A stretch of DNA of 7,784 nt from Bacteriovoracaceae bacterium (GCA_947448095.1 CANFNN010000134.1:1-7784); one strand, 5' to 3'; counted from the stretch's first letter, positions 1 through 6,201 are shown. Made by a program: numbers and translations. The notes: generated by a model not told the origin, from the letters alone.

Positions 1-843
1 CAATTTAATCTTGAAGTGAATGAAAAATTTGCCATTTATAAACCAGTAGCGACTAAAGAGCAGACGAGCCTTGATGGAAATGGCTCTACTAAATACACCT
101 CATACTATTCGCCAGATGTTACTGGTTCAAGAGTTCCAACAGAGAGATTTAACCACGCCGTTTATAAAATGCCGACAGATCCTCTGCTTCAAAACTTTAG
201 CCGCGTAGATATTGATTACAAGGGTGCCCTTGCCGGTAAAGGTTATGAAATTTTTTGGGTTGAGGATTCTTATTTTGATCTCTACCTTCTGCACGTTCAG
301 GGTGGGGGAAGAATCAATATTGAAAATGCGGACGGTACTAAAGAAAGAAAATTTTTAAGCTACGATGGGAAAAATACTCGCTCATTCAAAATGATCTATC
401 ACTACCTCGTGGATAAGGGCTACCTTAAGCCAGAAAATGCTTCAATTCCTAATCAGCGTAAATTTCTTCAAGATAATCCGGATAAAGAAGAAGAAGTTTT
501 TGGGACTTGTCCTTCGTATGTTTATTTCAAAGAATCAAATCAAGAACCTATTGGTCTAGACGATATTGAACTGACAGAAGGGCGCTCACTAGCGATGGAC
601 TCTAAAATTTATAAGACCACTGGTCTGATTAATTTTGTTAAAACTCAGAAAGCAAGCCACGTAGGAGAAGACGGTAAGGTTGTTAAAGTGCCGTTCTCGC
701 GTTTTTTCATTGGTCAAGATACTGGCGGTGCGATTAAAGGCAATGCTCGTTGTGATTTATATTTTGGTTATGGACCATTAGCAGAGCTTACGGCCTATAA
801 CATGAACGAAATTGGTGAGCAGTACTTTTTGATCAAAAAATAG
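1..843 (+). CDS. MltA-family lytic murein transglycosylase, first tandem copy (5' end outside window)
   Basis: This is the C-terminal 280 residues of a membrane-bound lytic transglycosylase A (GH102) protein. The family cuts the MurNAc-GlcNAc bond of peptidoglycan and leaves 1,6-anhydroMurNAc. The frame is open from base 1. Alignment with the next gene (FAIYKP against FAIYRP) suggests about 99 residues are missing, so the GTG at 16 is an internal valine and not the start. Visible MltA-domain motifs are YTSYYSPD (visible residues 32-39), HVQGGGR (98-104) and LTEGRSLAMD (191-200). The C-terminal 3D domain carries GQDTGGAIKG with the likely catalytic Asp at 240, then RCDLYFGYG with Asp 252. Signal peptide or lipobox cannot be judged. 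It ends YFLIKK, like its neighbour. The TAG stop abuts the next ATG, so the two are surely co-transcribed. The family call is firm; the specific role is not known. Confidence 0.93.
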   Translation, partial: QFNLEVNEKFAIYKPVATKEQTSLDGNGSTKYTSYYSPDVTGSRVPTERFNHAVYKMPTDPLLQNFSRVDIDYKGALAGKGYEIFWVEDSYFDLYLLHVQGGGRINIENADGTKERKFLSYDGKNTRSFKMIYHYLVDKGYLKPENASIPNQRKFLQDNPDKEEEVFGTCPSYVYFKESNQEPIGLDDIELTEGRSLAMDSKIYKTTGLINFVKTQKASHVGEDGKVVKVPFSRFFIGQDTGGAIKGNARCDLYFGYGPLAELTAYNMNEIGEQYFLIKK

Positions 844-1971
844 ATGTCTCTTCTTTTTTTCTTTTTCACTTCTCTTATTCTAAGCGCTCAGGAAATTACT
901 CCCACTGAGCGCGTAGAGCAGTCCCTCATTTTTGAAGATGACCTTGATTTTCAGATGCTAGAAAAAGCCATTGACCGTCAGCTTGAAAGTTTTTCCAAGA
1001 GGGGTCTCAAGGGCACGATTCAGTTCGGATCTAAAGTCTATCCTAAGACCATTCTGAGTGAGTCTTTAGTGGAGCTCAAAAGACTCGCACTACTTGCCAG
1101 GGAATGTCTCAAAGGTTCGACCAAAGAGATTTGTGACGGCGAGTTTTCCCTCAAGATGAATCAGGCCTTTGCAATTTATCGACCGCTGCCAAAAAGTTCG
1201 GAGCGCGGCTATAGTGAGAAAAAAACATTCTTCACCTCATATTACACGCCTGATTTTCGGGGATCTAGAGTTCAAACGGATGAGTACACTCATCCTATTT
1301 ATGCCCTTCCAGAAAATGAAACTGACCGAAAGCTTTCAAGAGTGGAAATTGATCTGGATCATAAACTTGCCGGCAAGGGGCTAGAGTTTTTGTGGGTCAA
1401 GGAAACGCTATTTGATATTTATTTTATGCACATTCAGGGTGGGGGACGAGTGGTTCTGCCTGATGGATCTCAAACCTATCTCAGTTACACCGGAAAAAAT
1501 GGTCAGAAGTTTGAATTCGTTTCTAAATACTTAATTGAATCTGGGCTCATGGAGCGCGGAAAAACGAACTACTTTACCCAGCGCTCTTTTTTAGAAGAGC
1601 ATCCTGAATATCAACGGGCGACTTATGAAACTGCGCCGTTTTTTATTTATTTTAAAGAAACAACTGAAGAGCCTCATGGCTTAGATGATATTTCTCTGAC
1701 TGAAGGCCGAAGTCTTGCTTGGGATAATACGATTTATAAAACTCTTGGCGTGATTAATTTCATTCAAACTGTCAAAACGACTCACTTAGATGATAACGAT
1801 AAACCTGTAAAAGAGCCTTTCTCTCGTTTCTTTTTGGCCCAGGACACAGGATCTGCTATTCGCGGTAATGCTCGCTGTGATCTTTATTGGGGCTACGGGG
1901 AACAAGCCTTGTTTGTGGCCGGAAAAGTCATGGAATTGGGTGATCAGTACTTTCTGATTAAGAAGATCTAG
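844..1971 (+). CDS. MltA-family lytic murein transglycosylase, second tandem copy (complete, 375 aa)
   Basis: This is a complete paralogue of the preceding gene, close in length to E. coli MltA (about 365 residues). Residues 1-15 (MSLLFFFFTSLILSA, then Q) form a hydrophobic export signal with no Lys/Arg in its n-region. There is no lipobox Cys, so the mature enzyme is probably soluble in the periplasm or secreted, unlike lipoprotein MltA of E. coli. An N-terminal segment (about 20-105) precedes the MltA domain: FFTSYYTPDFRGSRV at 129-143, HIQGGGR at 196-202, LTEGRSLAWD at 285-294. The 3D domain has AQDTGSAIRG with Asp 334 as the likely catalytic acid and RCDLYWGYG with Asp 346. The start is fixed by the in-frame stop just upstream and by the signal peptide. 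No Shine-Dalgarno lies at normal spacing (nearest GGTGAG at 814-819, 24 nt away), so translation probably couples to the upstream gene. Confidence 0.93.
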   Translation: MSLLFFFFTSLILSAQEITPTERVEQSLIFEDDLDFQMLEKAIDRQLESFSKRGLKGTIQFGSKVYPKTILSESLVELKRLALLARECLKGSTKEICDGEFSLKMNQAFAIYRPLPKSSERGYSEKKTFFTSYYTPDFRGSRVQTDEYTHPIYALPENETDRKLSRVEIDLDHKLAGKGLEFLWVKETLFDIYFMHIQGGGRVVLPDGSQTYLSYTGKNGQKFEFVSKYLIESGLMERGKTNYFTQRSFLEEHPEYQRATYETAPFFIYFKETTEEPHGLDDISLTEGRSLAWDNTIYKTLGVINFIQTVKTTHLDDNDKPVKEPFSRFFLAQDTGSAIRGNARCDLYWGYGEQALFVAGKVMELGDQYFLIKKI

Positions 1972-1981
1972 AAGAAGACAG

Positions 1982-2001
1982 CCCTGACCTTTCGGCCAGG
2001 G
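1982..2001 (-). terminator. Hairpin between convergent mltA copy 2 and nif3; terminator-like
   Basis: An inverted repeat of 8 + 8 bases encloses a 4-base loop, 11 bases after the mltA stop. Read on the minus strand, the stem is fully paired (one G-U) and closed by a GAAA tetraloop. It is followed by a pyrimidine-rich tail (CTGTCTTCTTCT). Read on the plus strand, the same position is an A-C mismatch and no T-run follows. The asymmetry favours a role at the end of the nif3 transcript, though it may slow both convergent transcripts. Confidence 0.45.
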
Positions 2002-2101
2002 TGTACTCATTATCTTAACGGGGAAAACCAACAAACGTTCTGATAGATCTAGATTAAGGGATGGGTCCCAAAAGTGGGAAAAAAAAATGTCCCAACTGAT
2101 T

Positions 2102-2872
2102 TTAGGCGGGATTCAAAGAATCAAAATACTTCACTTCAAGCTTAGGATGATCATTTTTAAGTTTATTCATCAAGGCCTGAGTGCCAAATTTTTCTGTCGC
2201 GTGATGTCCGCCAGCAAAATAATGAACACCGGCCTCCTTAGCGTCATGCCAGTTATACTCAGAGATTTCACCCGTCAGGTAGGCATCCAGTCCTTCTTCC
2301 ATCGCTTTCACCCAGTCATTATTTGCTCCGCCTGTGATGATCCCAATGGTCTTAATCAATTTGGTTTCATCCGGTGAAGCTAGTATCACCGCGTGGCCTA
2401 AAACCGCTACTAGCTTCGTTTGAAGCTCTTTGGCAGACAGAGGGTTAGGGAATGTTCCTTTGGTGCCTAGGGGCTGCTTTTTATAAGGAGCAAAAGGTAG
2501 AAGATCCTTGAGCCCTAATTGATTGGCGAGGGCCACGGCATTTCCAATCTCAGCGTTTCCATCGAGAGGTAAGTGATAAGCAAAAAGATTGAGATCATTT
2601 TTTACGCATAATTTAAGTCTCTCCCCCCAGGCGCCAGTGACCGTGCGGGCACCTTGGTGTTTCCAGAAAATGCCGTGGTGAACGACTAATCCTTGAGCAC
2701 CCCAGTCGATTGCCTGTTTAATGGACTCTTGCGTTGCAGAAACGGCAAAGGCGAGTCGCGTGATATCAGTACTTCCCTCAATCTGCAGTCCGTTAGGAGC
2801 GTAATCTTCAAAGAGCTGCGGAGTCATGAGTTGATTCAGGTACTGCAAGAGATCATTTTGAGTGAGTGACAT
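2102..2872 (-). CDS. Nif3-like dinuclear metal centre protein (YbgI family)
   Basis: A 256-residue protein matching the NIF3/YbgI family (E. coli YbgI is 247 residues), which forms toroidal hexamers with two metal ions per active site. It is often labelled GTP cyclohydrolase 1 type 2 homologue, but its physiological reaction is unsettled. Family motifs run in order: DYAPNGLQIEG (23-33), VVHHGIFWK (63-71), YHLPLDGNAEIGNA (99-112), YLTGEISEYNWHDA (198-211) and AGGHHATEKFGTQAL (220-234). The expected metal ligands are present: His65, His66, Asp104, His223 and Glu227. The start is supported by AAAAGGA at 2880-2886, 7 bases from the ATG. It is divergent from fba and convergent with the mltA pair, so it is probably transcribed alone. 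No sign of truncation. The family is certain; the function in the cell is not. Confidence 0.95.
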   Translation of the reverse strand: MSLTQNDLLQYLNQLMTPQLFEDYAPNGLQIEGSTDITRLAFAVSATQESIKQAIDWGAQGLVVHHGIFWKHQGARTVTGAWGERLKLCVKNDLNLFAYHLPLDGNAEIGNAVALANQLGLKDLLPFAPYKKQPLGTKGTFPNPLSAKELQTKLVAVLGHAVILASPDETKLIKTIGIITGGANNDWVKAMEEGLDAYLTGEISEYNWHDAKEAGVHYFAGGHHATEKFGTQALMNKLKNDHPKLEVKYFDSLNPA

Positions 2873-2882
2873 GGACGCGTCC
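2873..2882. repeat. Perfect 10-base palindrome GGACGCGTCC at the nif3 start
   Basis: GGACGCGTCC is its own reverse complement. It lies directly against the nif3 ATG, and its distal GGA is part of the nif3 Shine-Dalgarno. Having no loop, it is not a good RNA hairpin. If functional it would be a DNA-level site between the divergent nif3 and fba genes. A chance occurrence is possible. Confidence 0.4.
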
Positions 2883-2911
2883 TTTTCAATTAAGCTTCAT
2901 TCCCTTACAAT
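2883..2911 (+). promoter_or_regulatory. Candidate sigma-70-type promoter of fba
   Basis: TTTTCA (2883-2888, 4/6 to TTGACA) and TACAAT (2906-2911, 5/6 to TATAAT) are separated by 17 bases. A transcript from here would start near 2918 and leave a leader of about 20 bases before the fba ATG. The -35 element is weak, and no mapped start is available. Confidence 0.45.
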
Positions 2912-2925
2912 CATCCTGTCTAAAC

Positions 2926-2931
2926 AAAGGA
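2926..2931 (+). promoter_or_regulatory. Ribosome binding site that sets the fba start
   Basis: AAAGGA lies 6 bases before the ATG at 2938. The same frame is open upstream to a GTG at 2866, but that GTG has no such site. The extra 24 codons do not resemble the aldolase N-terminus and would overlap the nif3 start on the other strand. Confidence 0.8.
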
Positions 2932-2937
2932 TTGAAA

Positions 2938-3999
2938 ATGAAATTAAAACCAGGATTAGTATTTGGGTCAGCTCTTGAGGATCTGTATCACTATGCTAAA
3001 GAAAATAAATTTGCGATTCCCGCCGTTAACGTGATTGGGACTAATACTGTTAATGCTGTTCTCGAAACGGCCAAACTGGTTAATTCCCCGGTCATCATTC
3101 AGTTCTCTAATGGCGGCGGACAATTCTATGCCGGAAAATCGCTTAAACTTGATAACGATAAAGCAGCTGCCTTAGGGGCGATCTCAGGAGCTCATCACAT
3201 TCAAATGATGGCCGAGCACTACGGCGTTCCAGTGGTGGTTCATACCGATCACGCGGCCAAGAAGCTTTTGCCGTGGATTGATCATATGCTTGAAGCGGGA
3301 GAGGCAAATTTTAAAGCGAATAAAAAACCTCTTTTTTCTTCCCACATGTTGGATCTCTCAGAAGAGTCCCTTGAAGAAAATATTGAGATCTCGTCAAAAT
3401 ACTTTAAGCGCATGAGTGCCATGCAAACAGGTATTGAGATTGAGTTAGGTGTGACTGGTGGAGAAGAAGACGGTGTGGATAATTCTCACATTGATAACTC
3501 AAAACTCTACACTCAGCCAGAAGATGTGGCCTATGCTTATGCTCACTTAAAAGAAGTGGGATCAAACTTTACGATTGCGGCTTCTTTTGGAAACGTTCAC
3601 GGTGTTTATAAATCAGGAAACGTGAAACTCTCTCCTATCATCTTGAAAAACTCTCAAGACTTTGTTCAGAAAAAATACGCTACTGGTGCTAAGCCTGTTT
3701 CATTTGTCTTTCACGGTGGGTCTGGCTCACTTCAATCAGAGATTCGTGAAGCGATTGACTACGGTGTGATCAAAATGAACATCGACACCGACATGCAGTG
3801 GGCTTACTGGGAAGGGATCAAGAACTTCTACGAAGATAAAAAAGCTTACTTACAGTCTCAGCTCGGAAATCCAGAAGGTCCTGAAGCGCCTAATAAAAAA
3901 TATTATGATCCACGTGTATGGCTTCGCAAAGGTGAAGATAGTTTTGTGAAACGCTTAAAAGTGGCCTTTGAAGATTTAAATAACATCAATCGTAACTAG
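2938..3999 (+). CDS. fba: Fructose-bisphosphate aldolase, class II (FbaA type)
   Basis: A 353-residue zinc-dependent aldolase that interconverts fructose 1,6-bisphosphate with dihydroxyacetone phosphate and glyceraldehyde 3-phosphate in the cytoplasm (glycolysis and gluconeogenesis). It follows E. coli FbaA (359 residues) end to end with a constant offset of 5 and is therefore class IIA. Key positions match: catalytic Asp104 with zinc ligand His105 in VVVHTDHAAKKLLPW, Glu169 and Glu177 in IEIELGVTGGEEDGVDNSH, zinc ligands His221 (FGNVHGVYK) and His259 (VFHGGSGS), and Asn281 of KMNIDTDMQWA, which binds the substrate phosphate region. The C-terminal PNKKYYDPRVWLRKGE is typical. The start is chosen from AAAGGA six bases upstream. 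It stands alone, divergent from nif3 and convergent with the next gene. Nothing is anomalous in the enzyme. Confidence 0.97.
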   Translation: MKLKPGLVFGSALEDLYHYAKENKFAIPAVNVIGTNTVNAVLETAKLVNSPVIIQFSNGGGQFYAGKSLKLDNDKAAALGAISGAHHIQMMAEHYGVPVVVHTDHAAKKLLPWIDHMLEAGEANFKANKKPLFSSHMLDLSEESLEENIEISSKYFKRMSAMQTGIEIELGVTGGEEDGVDNSHIDNSKLYTQPEDVAYAYAHLKEVGSNFTIAASFGNVHGVYKSGNVKLSPIILKNSQDFVQKKYATGAKPVSFVFHGGSGSLQSEIREAIDYGVIKMNIDTDMQWAYWEGIKNFYEDKKAYLQSQLGNPEGPEAPNKKYYDPRVWLRKGEDSFVKRLKVAFEDLNNINRN

Positions 4000-4014
4000 T
4001 TTTTAGAATTTTTA

Positions 4015-4045
4015 GGCGTGAGTTTCTATTTTGGAAGCTCACGCC
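4015..4045 (+). terminator. Hairpin 3' of fba
   Basis: A 12-base-pair stem starting GGCGTGAG and ending CTCACGCC encloses a 7-base loop, 15 bases after the fba stop. On the plus strand every position pairs (one G-U); on the minus strand that position is a C-A mismatch, favouring a role for the fba transcript. No U-run follows (the T-rich bases precede the stem). It is therefore either a U-less terminator or a 3'-protecting hairpin between convergent genes. Confidence 0.55.
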
Positions 4046-4057
4046 CAATGCATCTGA

Positions 4058-4357
4058 TCAGTGTTTAAACGTTAAACAATCACTACTTTCTCCTACCGCT
4101 TTTTCAGAAATAGAAGTTCTGCAAACCTTATCAAGCTCAGGGAGCTTTGAGTTTGTATCTATTTGCTGTCTTGAAACGCCAACGTAATCGATATAGAGAG
4201 TTTCATACACGCGTTTGACTGCACTGGTTTGAAAGGTGTGAATCTGAACAACCTCTACTAGGCATCGAATTTTGCAGGAAGCATCCAAAAGTAAGGGCTC
4301 CGAGGCAAGTGACAATCCGCTAAAGGTGATTAAGGCCAATGCGATAATTTTTTTCAT
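4058..4357 (-). CDS. Small exported protein of unknown function (99 aa)
   Basis: I do not recognise a family. Residues 1-18 (MKKIIALALITFSGLSLA) form a classic Sec signal peptide, with likely cleavage after Ala18 or Ser19 and no lipobox. The mature part is about 80 residues and has four cysteines (28, 32, 79, 94), one pair spaced C-x3-C, which could form disulfides in the periplasm or outside the cell. The predicted text shows no further membrane segment. The start is well supported by AAAGGA at 4365-4370, 7 bases before the ATG. It lies downstream of the next minus-strand exported gene, with a terminator-like hairpin in between, and converges on fba. The signal peptide, ribosome site and clean frame make it a real gene; the function is open. 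Confidence 0.75.
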   Translation of the reverse strand: MKKIIALALITFSGLSLASEPLLLDASCKIRCLVEVVQIHTFQTSAVKRVYETLYIDYVGVSRQQIDTNSKLPELDKVCRTSISEKAVGESSDCLTFKH

Positions 4358-4464
4358 GATTTAATCCTTTCTTATTGTAAGGATTTTATCGAGAGGGTGA
4401 GCAAAGTAGGAATAAATAAGGTCCAATACGATTTGTGACTAAGTGCTTGGAATTCTGGATAGAT

Positions 4465-4498
4465 AAACTGAAAGGGCCCAGGATTATCTCCCAGGCCC
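4465..4498 (-). terminator. Intrinsic-like terminator of the 186-aa exported protein gene
   Basis: On the minus strand a 10-base-pair GC-rich stem (GGGCCTGGGA with TCCTGGGCCC, two G-U pairs, 5-base loop GATAA) begins 13 bases after the stop codon. It is followed by TTTCAGTTT. On the plus strand the two wobble positions become mismatches, so orientation is towards the minus strand. The T-tract is interrupted. Confidence 0.6.
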
Positions 4499-4511
4499 AG
4501 AAACTTTGAGA

Positions 4512-5072
4512 TTACTTTAAAGAAACTGTAAGCATGTTTTCAGCAGTCTTACCAATCGCAGTTGCGATACGTGGACACTCTGACATTGGACGGTTGTAGT
4601 CATCAAAGTTTCTGTCGGCACAATATTCGTAAGTATAAGTTCCTGTGACAATTTTCATTGAGTAAGCGATTTTCGCTTTCATGAGTTTGTACTTCTTGAA
4701 AACGTTGTGGCTTTTAAGGATTTCTAGTTCTTCTGCAGAAAAATCACTTAGTCTAAAGTTTGCTTCAACTTCGCCGCCCTCAATTTCTCCACCATCAGTT
4801 TGCTCAAATCTAAGGCTTGCTTGAACCACTGTTTCTTTTTCAAGAATAGTTGAAATGGTTTCAGAAGCACTTTCAAGAACTTGGTAATCAGGATTAGGAA
4901 CAACGTTATAAAGACTTGCCACTTTTTTTACAGTCAGACCTGCAATAGTAACGTGGCTTACAGATTTTCCCACTTCAAAAGTTTTTTGGTAGATGTTTGG
5001 TTTTACTATTTCTGCATTTGCCACGAGTGACAGAGAAAGAGTAGCGAGTGTTGTTAAAAGATACTTGTTCAT
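4512..5072 (-). CDS. Exported protein of unknown function (186 aa)
   Basis: I do not recognise a family. Starting at the ATG at 5072, residues 1-20 (MNKYLLTTLATLSLSLVANA) form a textbook Sec signal peptide cleaved after ANA. The frame is open 25 codons further upstream, but that extension is hydrophilic, would bury the signal peptide, and lacks the ribosome site seen here (GGAG at 5079-5082, 6 bases from the ATG). The mature protein has about 166 residues, is rich in Glu, Lys, Thr and Val, and has two cysteines (151 and 166) that could form a disulfide. A Glu/Gly-rich stretch (94-104, GGEIEGGEVEA) stands out. A candidate promoter and a 3' hairpin suggest its own transcription unit. It is probably periplasmic or secreted. 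Confidence 0.78.
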   Translation of the reverse strand: MNKYLLTTLATLSLSLVANAEIVKPNIYQKTFEVGKSVSHVTIAGLTVKKVASLYNVVPNPDYQVLESASETISTILEKETVVQASLRFEQTDGGEIEGGEVEANFRLSDFSAEELEILKSHNVFKKYKLMKAKIAYSMKIVTGTYTYEYCADRNFDDYNRPMSECPRIATAIGKTAENMLTVSLK

Positions 5073-5078
5073 GTTTGA

Positions 5079-5082
5079 CTCC
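5079..5082 (-). promoter_or_regulatory. Ribosome binding site that sets the start at 5072
   Basis: GGAG (within TGGAGT on the minus strand) lies 6 bases before the ATG that begins the signal peptide. This decides against the longer reading from 5147. Confidence 0.7.
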
Positions 5083-5118
5083 ATTTTTAGTCTCGGCGTT
5101 GTTTGTTTCGTTGGATGC

Positions 5119-5147
5119 TTTATGCTTGAGATTTTTATATTTATCAA
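5119..5147 (-). promoter_or_regulatory. Candidate promoter of the 186-aa exported protein gene
   Basis: On the minus strand TTGATA (5142-5147, 5/6 to TTGACA) and CATAAA (5119-5124, 4/6 to TATAAT) are 17 bases apart. Transcription would begin about 40 bases before the ATG at 5072. The region between the lipoprotein stop and this promoter has no evident terminator, so readthrough from upstream is also possible. An overlapping TATAAA inside the spacer is an alternative -10. Confidence 0.4.
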
Positions 5148-5244
5148 CCCACCTCACTGCTCTTAACAGAAGGCCCACACGTCCTTAATAATTCGTTTGA
5201 GGGGGAGGATATTTATTTCAGGCTTTTTATCTAACTAGGCGAGA

Positions 5245-6066
5245 CTACTGACGGGCTTTTTCAAATTCACAGTCTTCAGCATTCTCATATTTAGATTTGA
5301 TGATGAGTTCTAGTAATTCACTTGTGTCTTTTGTGAGAATTTCCTTCAAAAGATAATAGGATGAGGAATGCATTTCATCTTTATAGCAGTGAAATTCATT
5401 ATACGTATTACTTTTTGAGAAGAAGCGGTGAGAGGGGAAAACGTCCCAGTTGAGAGAACTCAAACAAGATTCTTTTGAAGCCGAGGTATTAAAGTAAATA
5501 TTTTGATTTACGTCTTCGCTATCAAGAGCAACGAGATATGACTCTTCAGATTGTGCATCTATTTTTGAAAAACAAAGATTCGTTTTATACTTGGTGCGGG
5601 ATTCAAAGTATTTATATTTTCTTAAGCTTGAATTCGTCGCGCACTCATTTAATTTGAGAGATTCAACCATCTTCGAGACGGCGGACTCAATTTCATTGGC
5701 AGTATATGAATCATAGGATTCATAGATCAGATTGCTCTTTTCTCCCATGAACCATTTGAGGTTTTTTGAGCGGTTAAGCTCTGTGACACTTTTGAGGAAT
5801 TTCTCTAAACCATTTCTTTGTTGAATATTCGTTACACCTTCGAGTGCCAAGCAACCAAGGCTTAAGACGTCATGCTGAGAACCAAAATACAGGCCTAGTT
5901 CCGAGAGATACTCTTGAGAGATGACTGGAGTCTGGTTAGTCTCTGCGGTTCTTTCCTCGGTGTATGTTTCAAGTTTTGGAGTAGAGGGAGTATTTGTTTT
6001 CTTGCCCGCATTTTTATTGCAGGCACTGAGAGTTAGGATGGTTAGTAAAAAGATGAGCTTTTTCAT
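5245..6066 (-). CDS. Putative outer-membrane lipoprotein of unknown function (273 aa)
   Basis: Residues 1-15 are a lipoprotein signal (MKKLIFLLTILTLSA) ending in lipobox LSAC with Cys16 as the lipidated residue. Asn follows at +2 rather than Asp, so sorting to the outer membrane is expected if the usual Lol rule applies. Residues 17-50 are a Lys/Thr/Pro/Glu-rich linker. The rest is a hydrophilic domain with six cysteines (72, 142, 165, 201, 227, 266), which could make three disulfides; no other membrane segment is visible. I recognise no family. Start and ribosome site: GAGGA at 6072-6076, 5 bases from the ATG, inside a strong hairpin. It lies 153 bases downstream of argH on the same strand. 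I see no clear promoter there, so it may be read from the arg operon or from an undetected promoter. Confidence 0.78.
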   Translation of the reverse strand: MKKLIFLLTILTLSACNKNAGKKTNTPSTPKLETYTEERTAETNQTPVISQEYLSELGLYFGSQHDVLSLGCLALEGVTNIQQRNGLEKFLKSVTELNRSKNLKWFMGEKSNLIYESYDSYTANEIESAVSKMVESLKLNECATNSSLRKYKYFESRTKYKTNLCFSKIDAQSEESYLVALDSEDVNQNIYFNTSASKESCLSSLNWDVFPSHRFFSKSNTYNEFHCYKDEMHSSSYYLLKEILTKDTSELLELIIKSKYENAEDCEFEKARQ

Positions 6067-6068
6067 TT

Positions 6069-6099
6069 ATTTCCTCAGCATTTCGAATGCGAGGCAAAT
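6069..6099 (-). promoter_or_regulatory. Leader hairpin masking the lipoprotein gene's ribosome binding site
   Basis: In the minus-strand RNA, GCATT (6090-6086) pairs with AATGC (6082-6078) around the triloop CGA. CCTC (6094-6091) pairs with the Shine-Dalgarno GAGG (6076-6073), with one bulged base. ATTT (6099-6096) pairs with AAAT (6072-6069), with one bulge. That gives 13 base pairs ending 2 bases before the start codon. No T-run follows on either strand, so it is not a terminator. The pairing is read directly from the sequence; a regulatory role is inferred. Confidence 0.45.
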
Positions 6100-6201
6100 T
6101 ACCATGCTTATTTACAGGCAAGGCAGATTGAGTAAATTCTTCCTAGCTGCTTAAGCTCTAAGATACTTAAATTTTGATTCTGAAAAGGTTCACGGCTGTT
6201 T

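Noticed and set aside
16..18. GTG as the start of the first MltA gene
   Set aside because: The frame is open to base 1, and residues before the GTG align with the second copy. It is an internal valine of a gene cut by the window edge.
836..846. Slippery A6 run before the TAG as a programmed -1 frameshift joining the MltA copies
   Set aside because: Both genes are in the same frame, so a -1 shift would leave the frame of copy 2 and not join them.
1169..1384. 71-codon frame inside MltA copy 2
   Set aside because: It is an alternative frame within a conserved gene with no independent support.
1786..2034. Minus-strand open frame opposite the end of MltA copy 2
   Set aside because: It is a shadow of the conserved 3D-domain coding sequence and resembles no known protein.
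1963..2056. Repeated AGATCTAG near the MltA stop and at about 2045
   Set aside because: Two short copies of a low-complexity octamer; no extended repeat or mobile-element structure surrounds them.
2087..2377. Plus-strand open frame opposite nif3
   Set aside because: It is antisense to a well-supported conserved gene and has no recognisable protein features.
2866..2937. N-terminal extension of the aldolase from a GTG
   Set aside because: It has no ribosome site, does not resemble class II aldolases, and overlaps the nif3 start. ATG at 2938 has AAAGGA at correct spacing.
5073..5147. 25-codon extension of the 186-residue exported protein
   Set aside because: It is hydrophilic and would place the signal peptide internally. 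It overlaps the candidate promoter, and GGAG precedes the inner ATG.
4975..5178. 67-codon minus-strand frame overlapping the 186-residue protein start
   Set aside because: It is out of frame with the signal-peptide gene, starts at a GTG only one base after AAGGAC, and is not protein-like.
5921..6154. Plus-strand 77-codon frame with hydrophobic stretches
   Set aside because: Its hydrophobicity comes from reading the lipoprotein signal and linker in antisense. No ribosome site was found for it.
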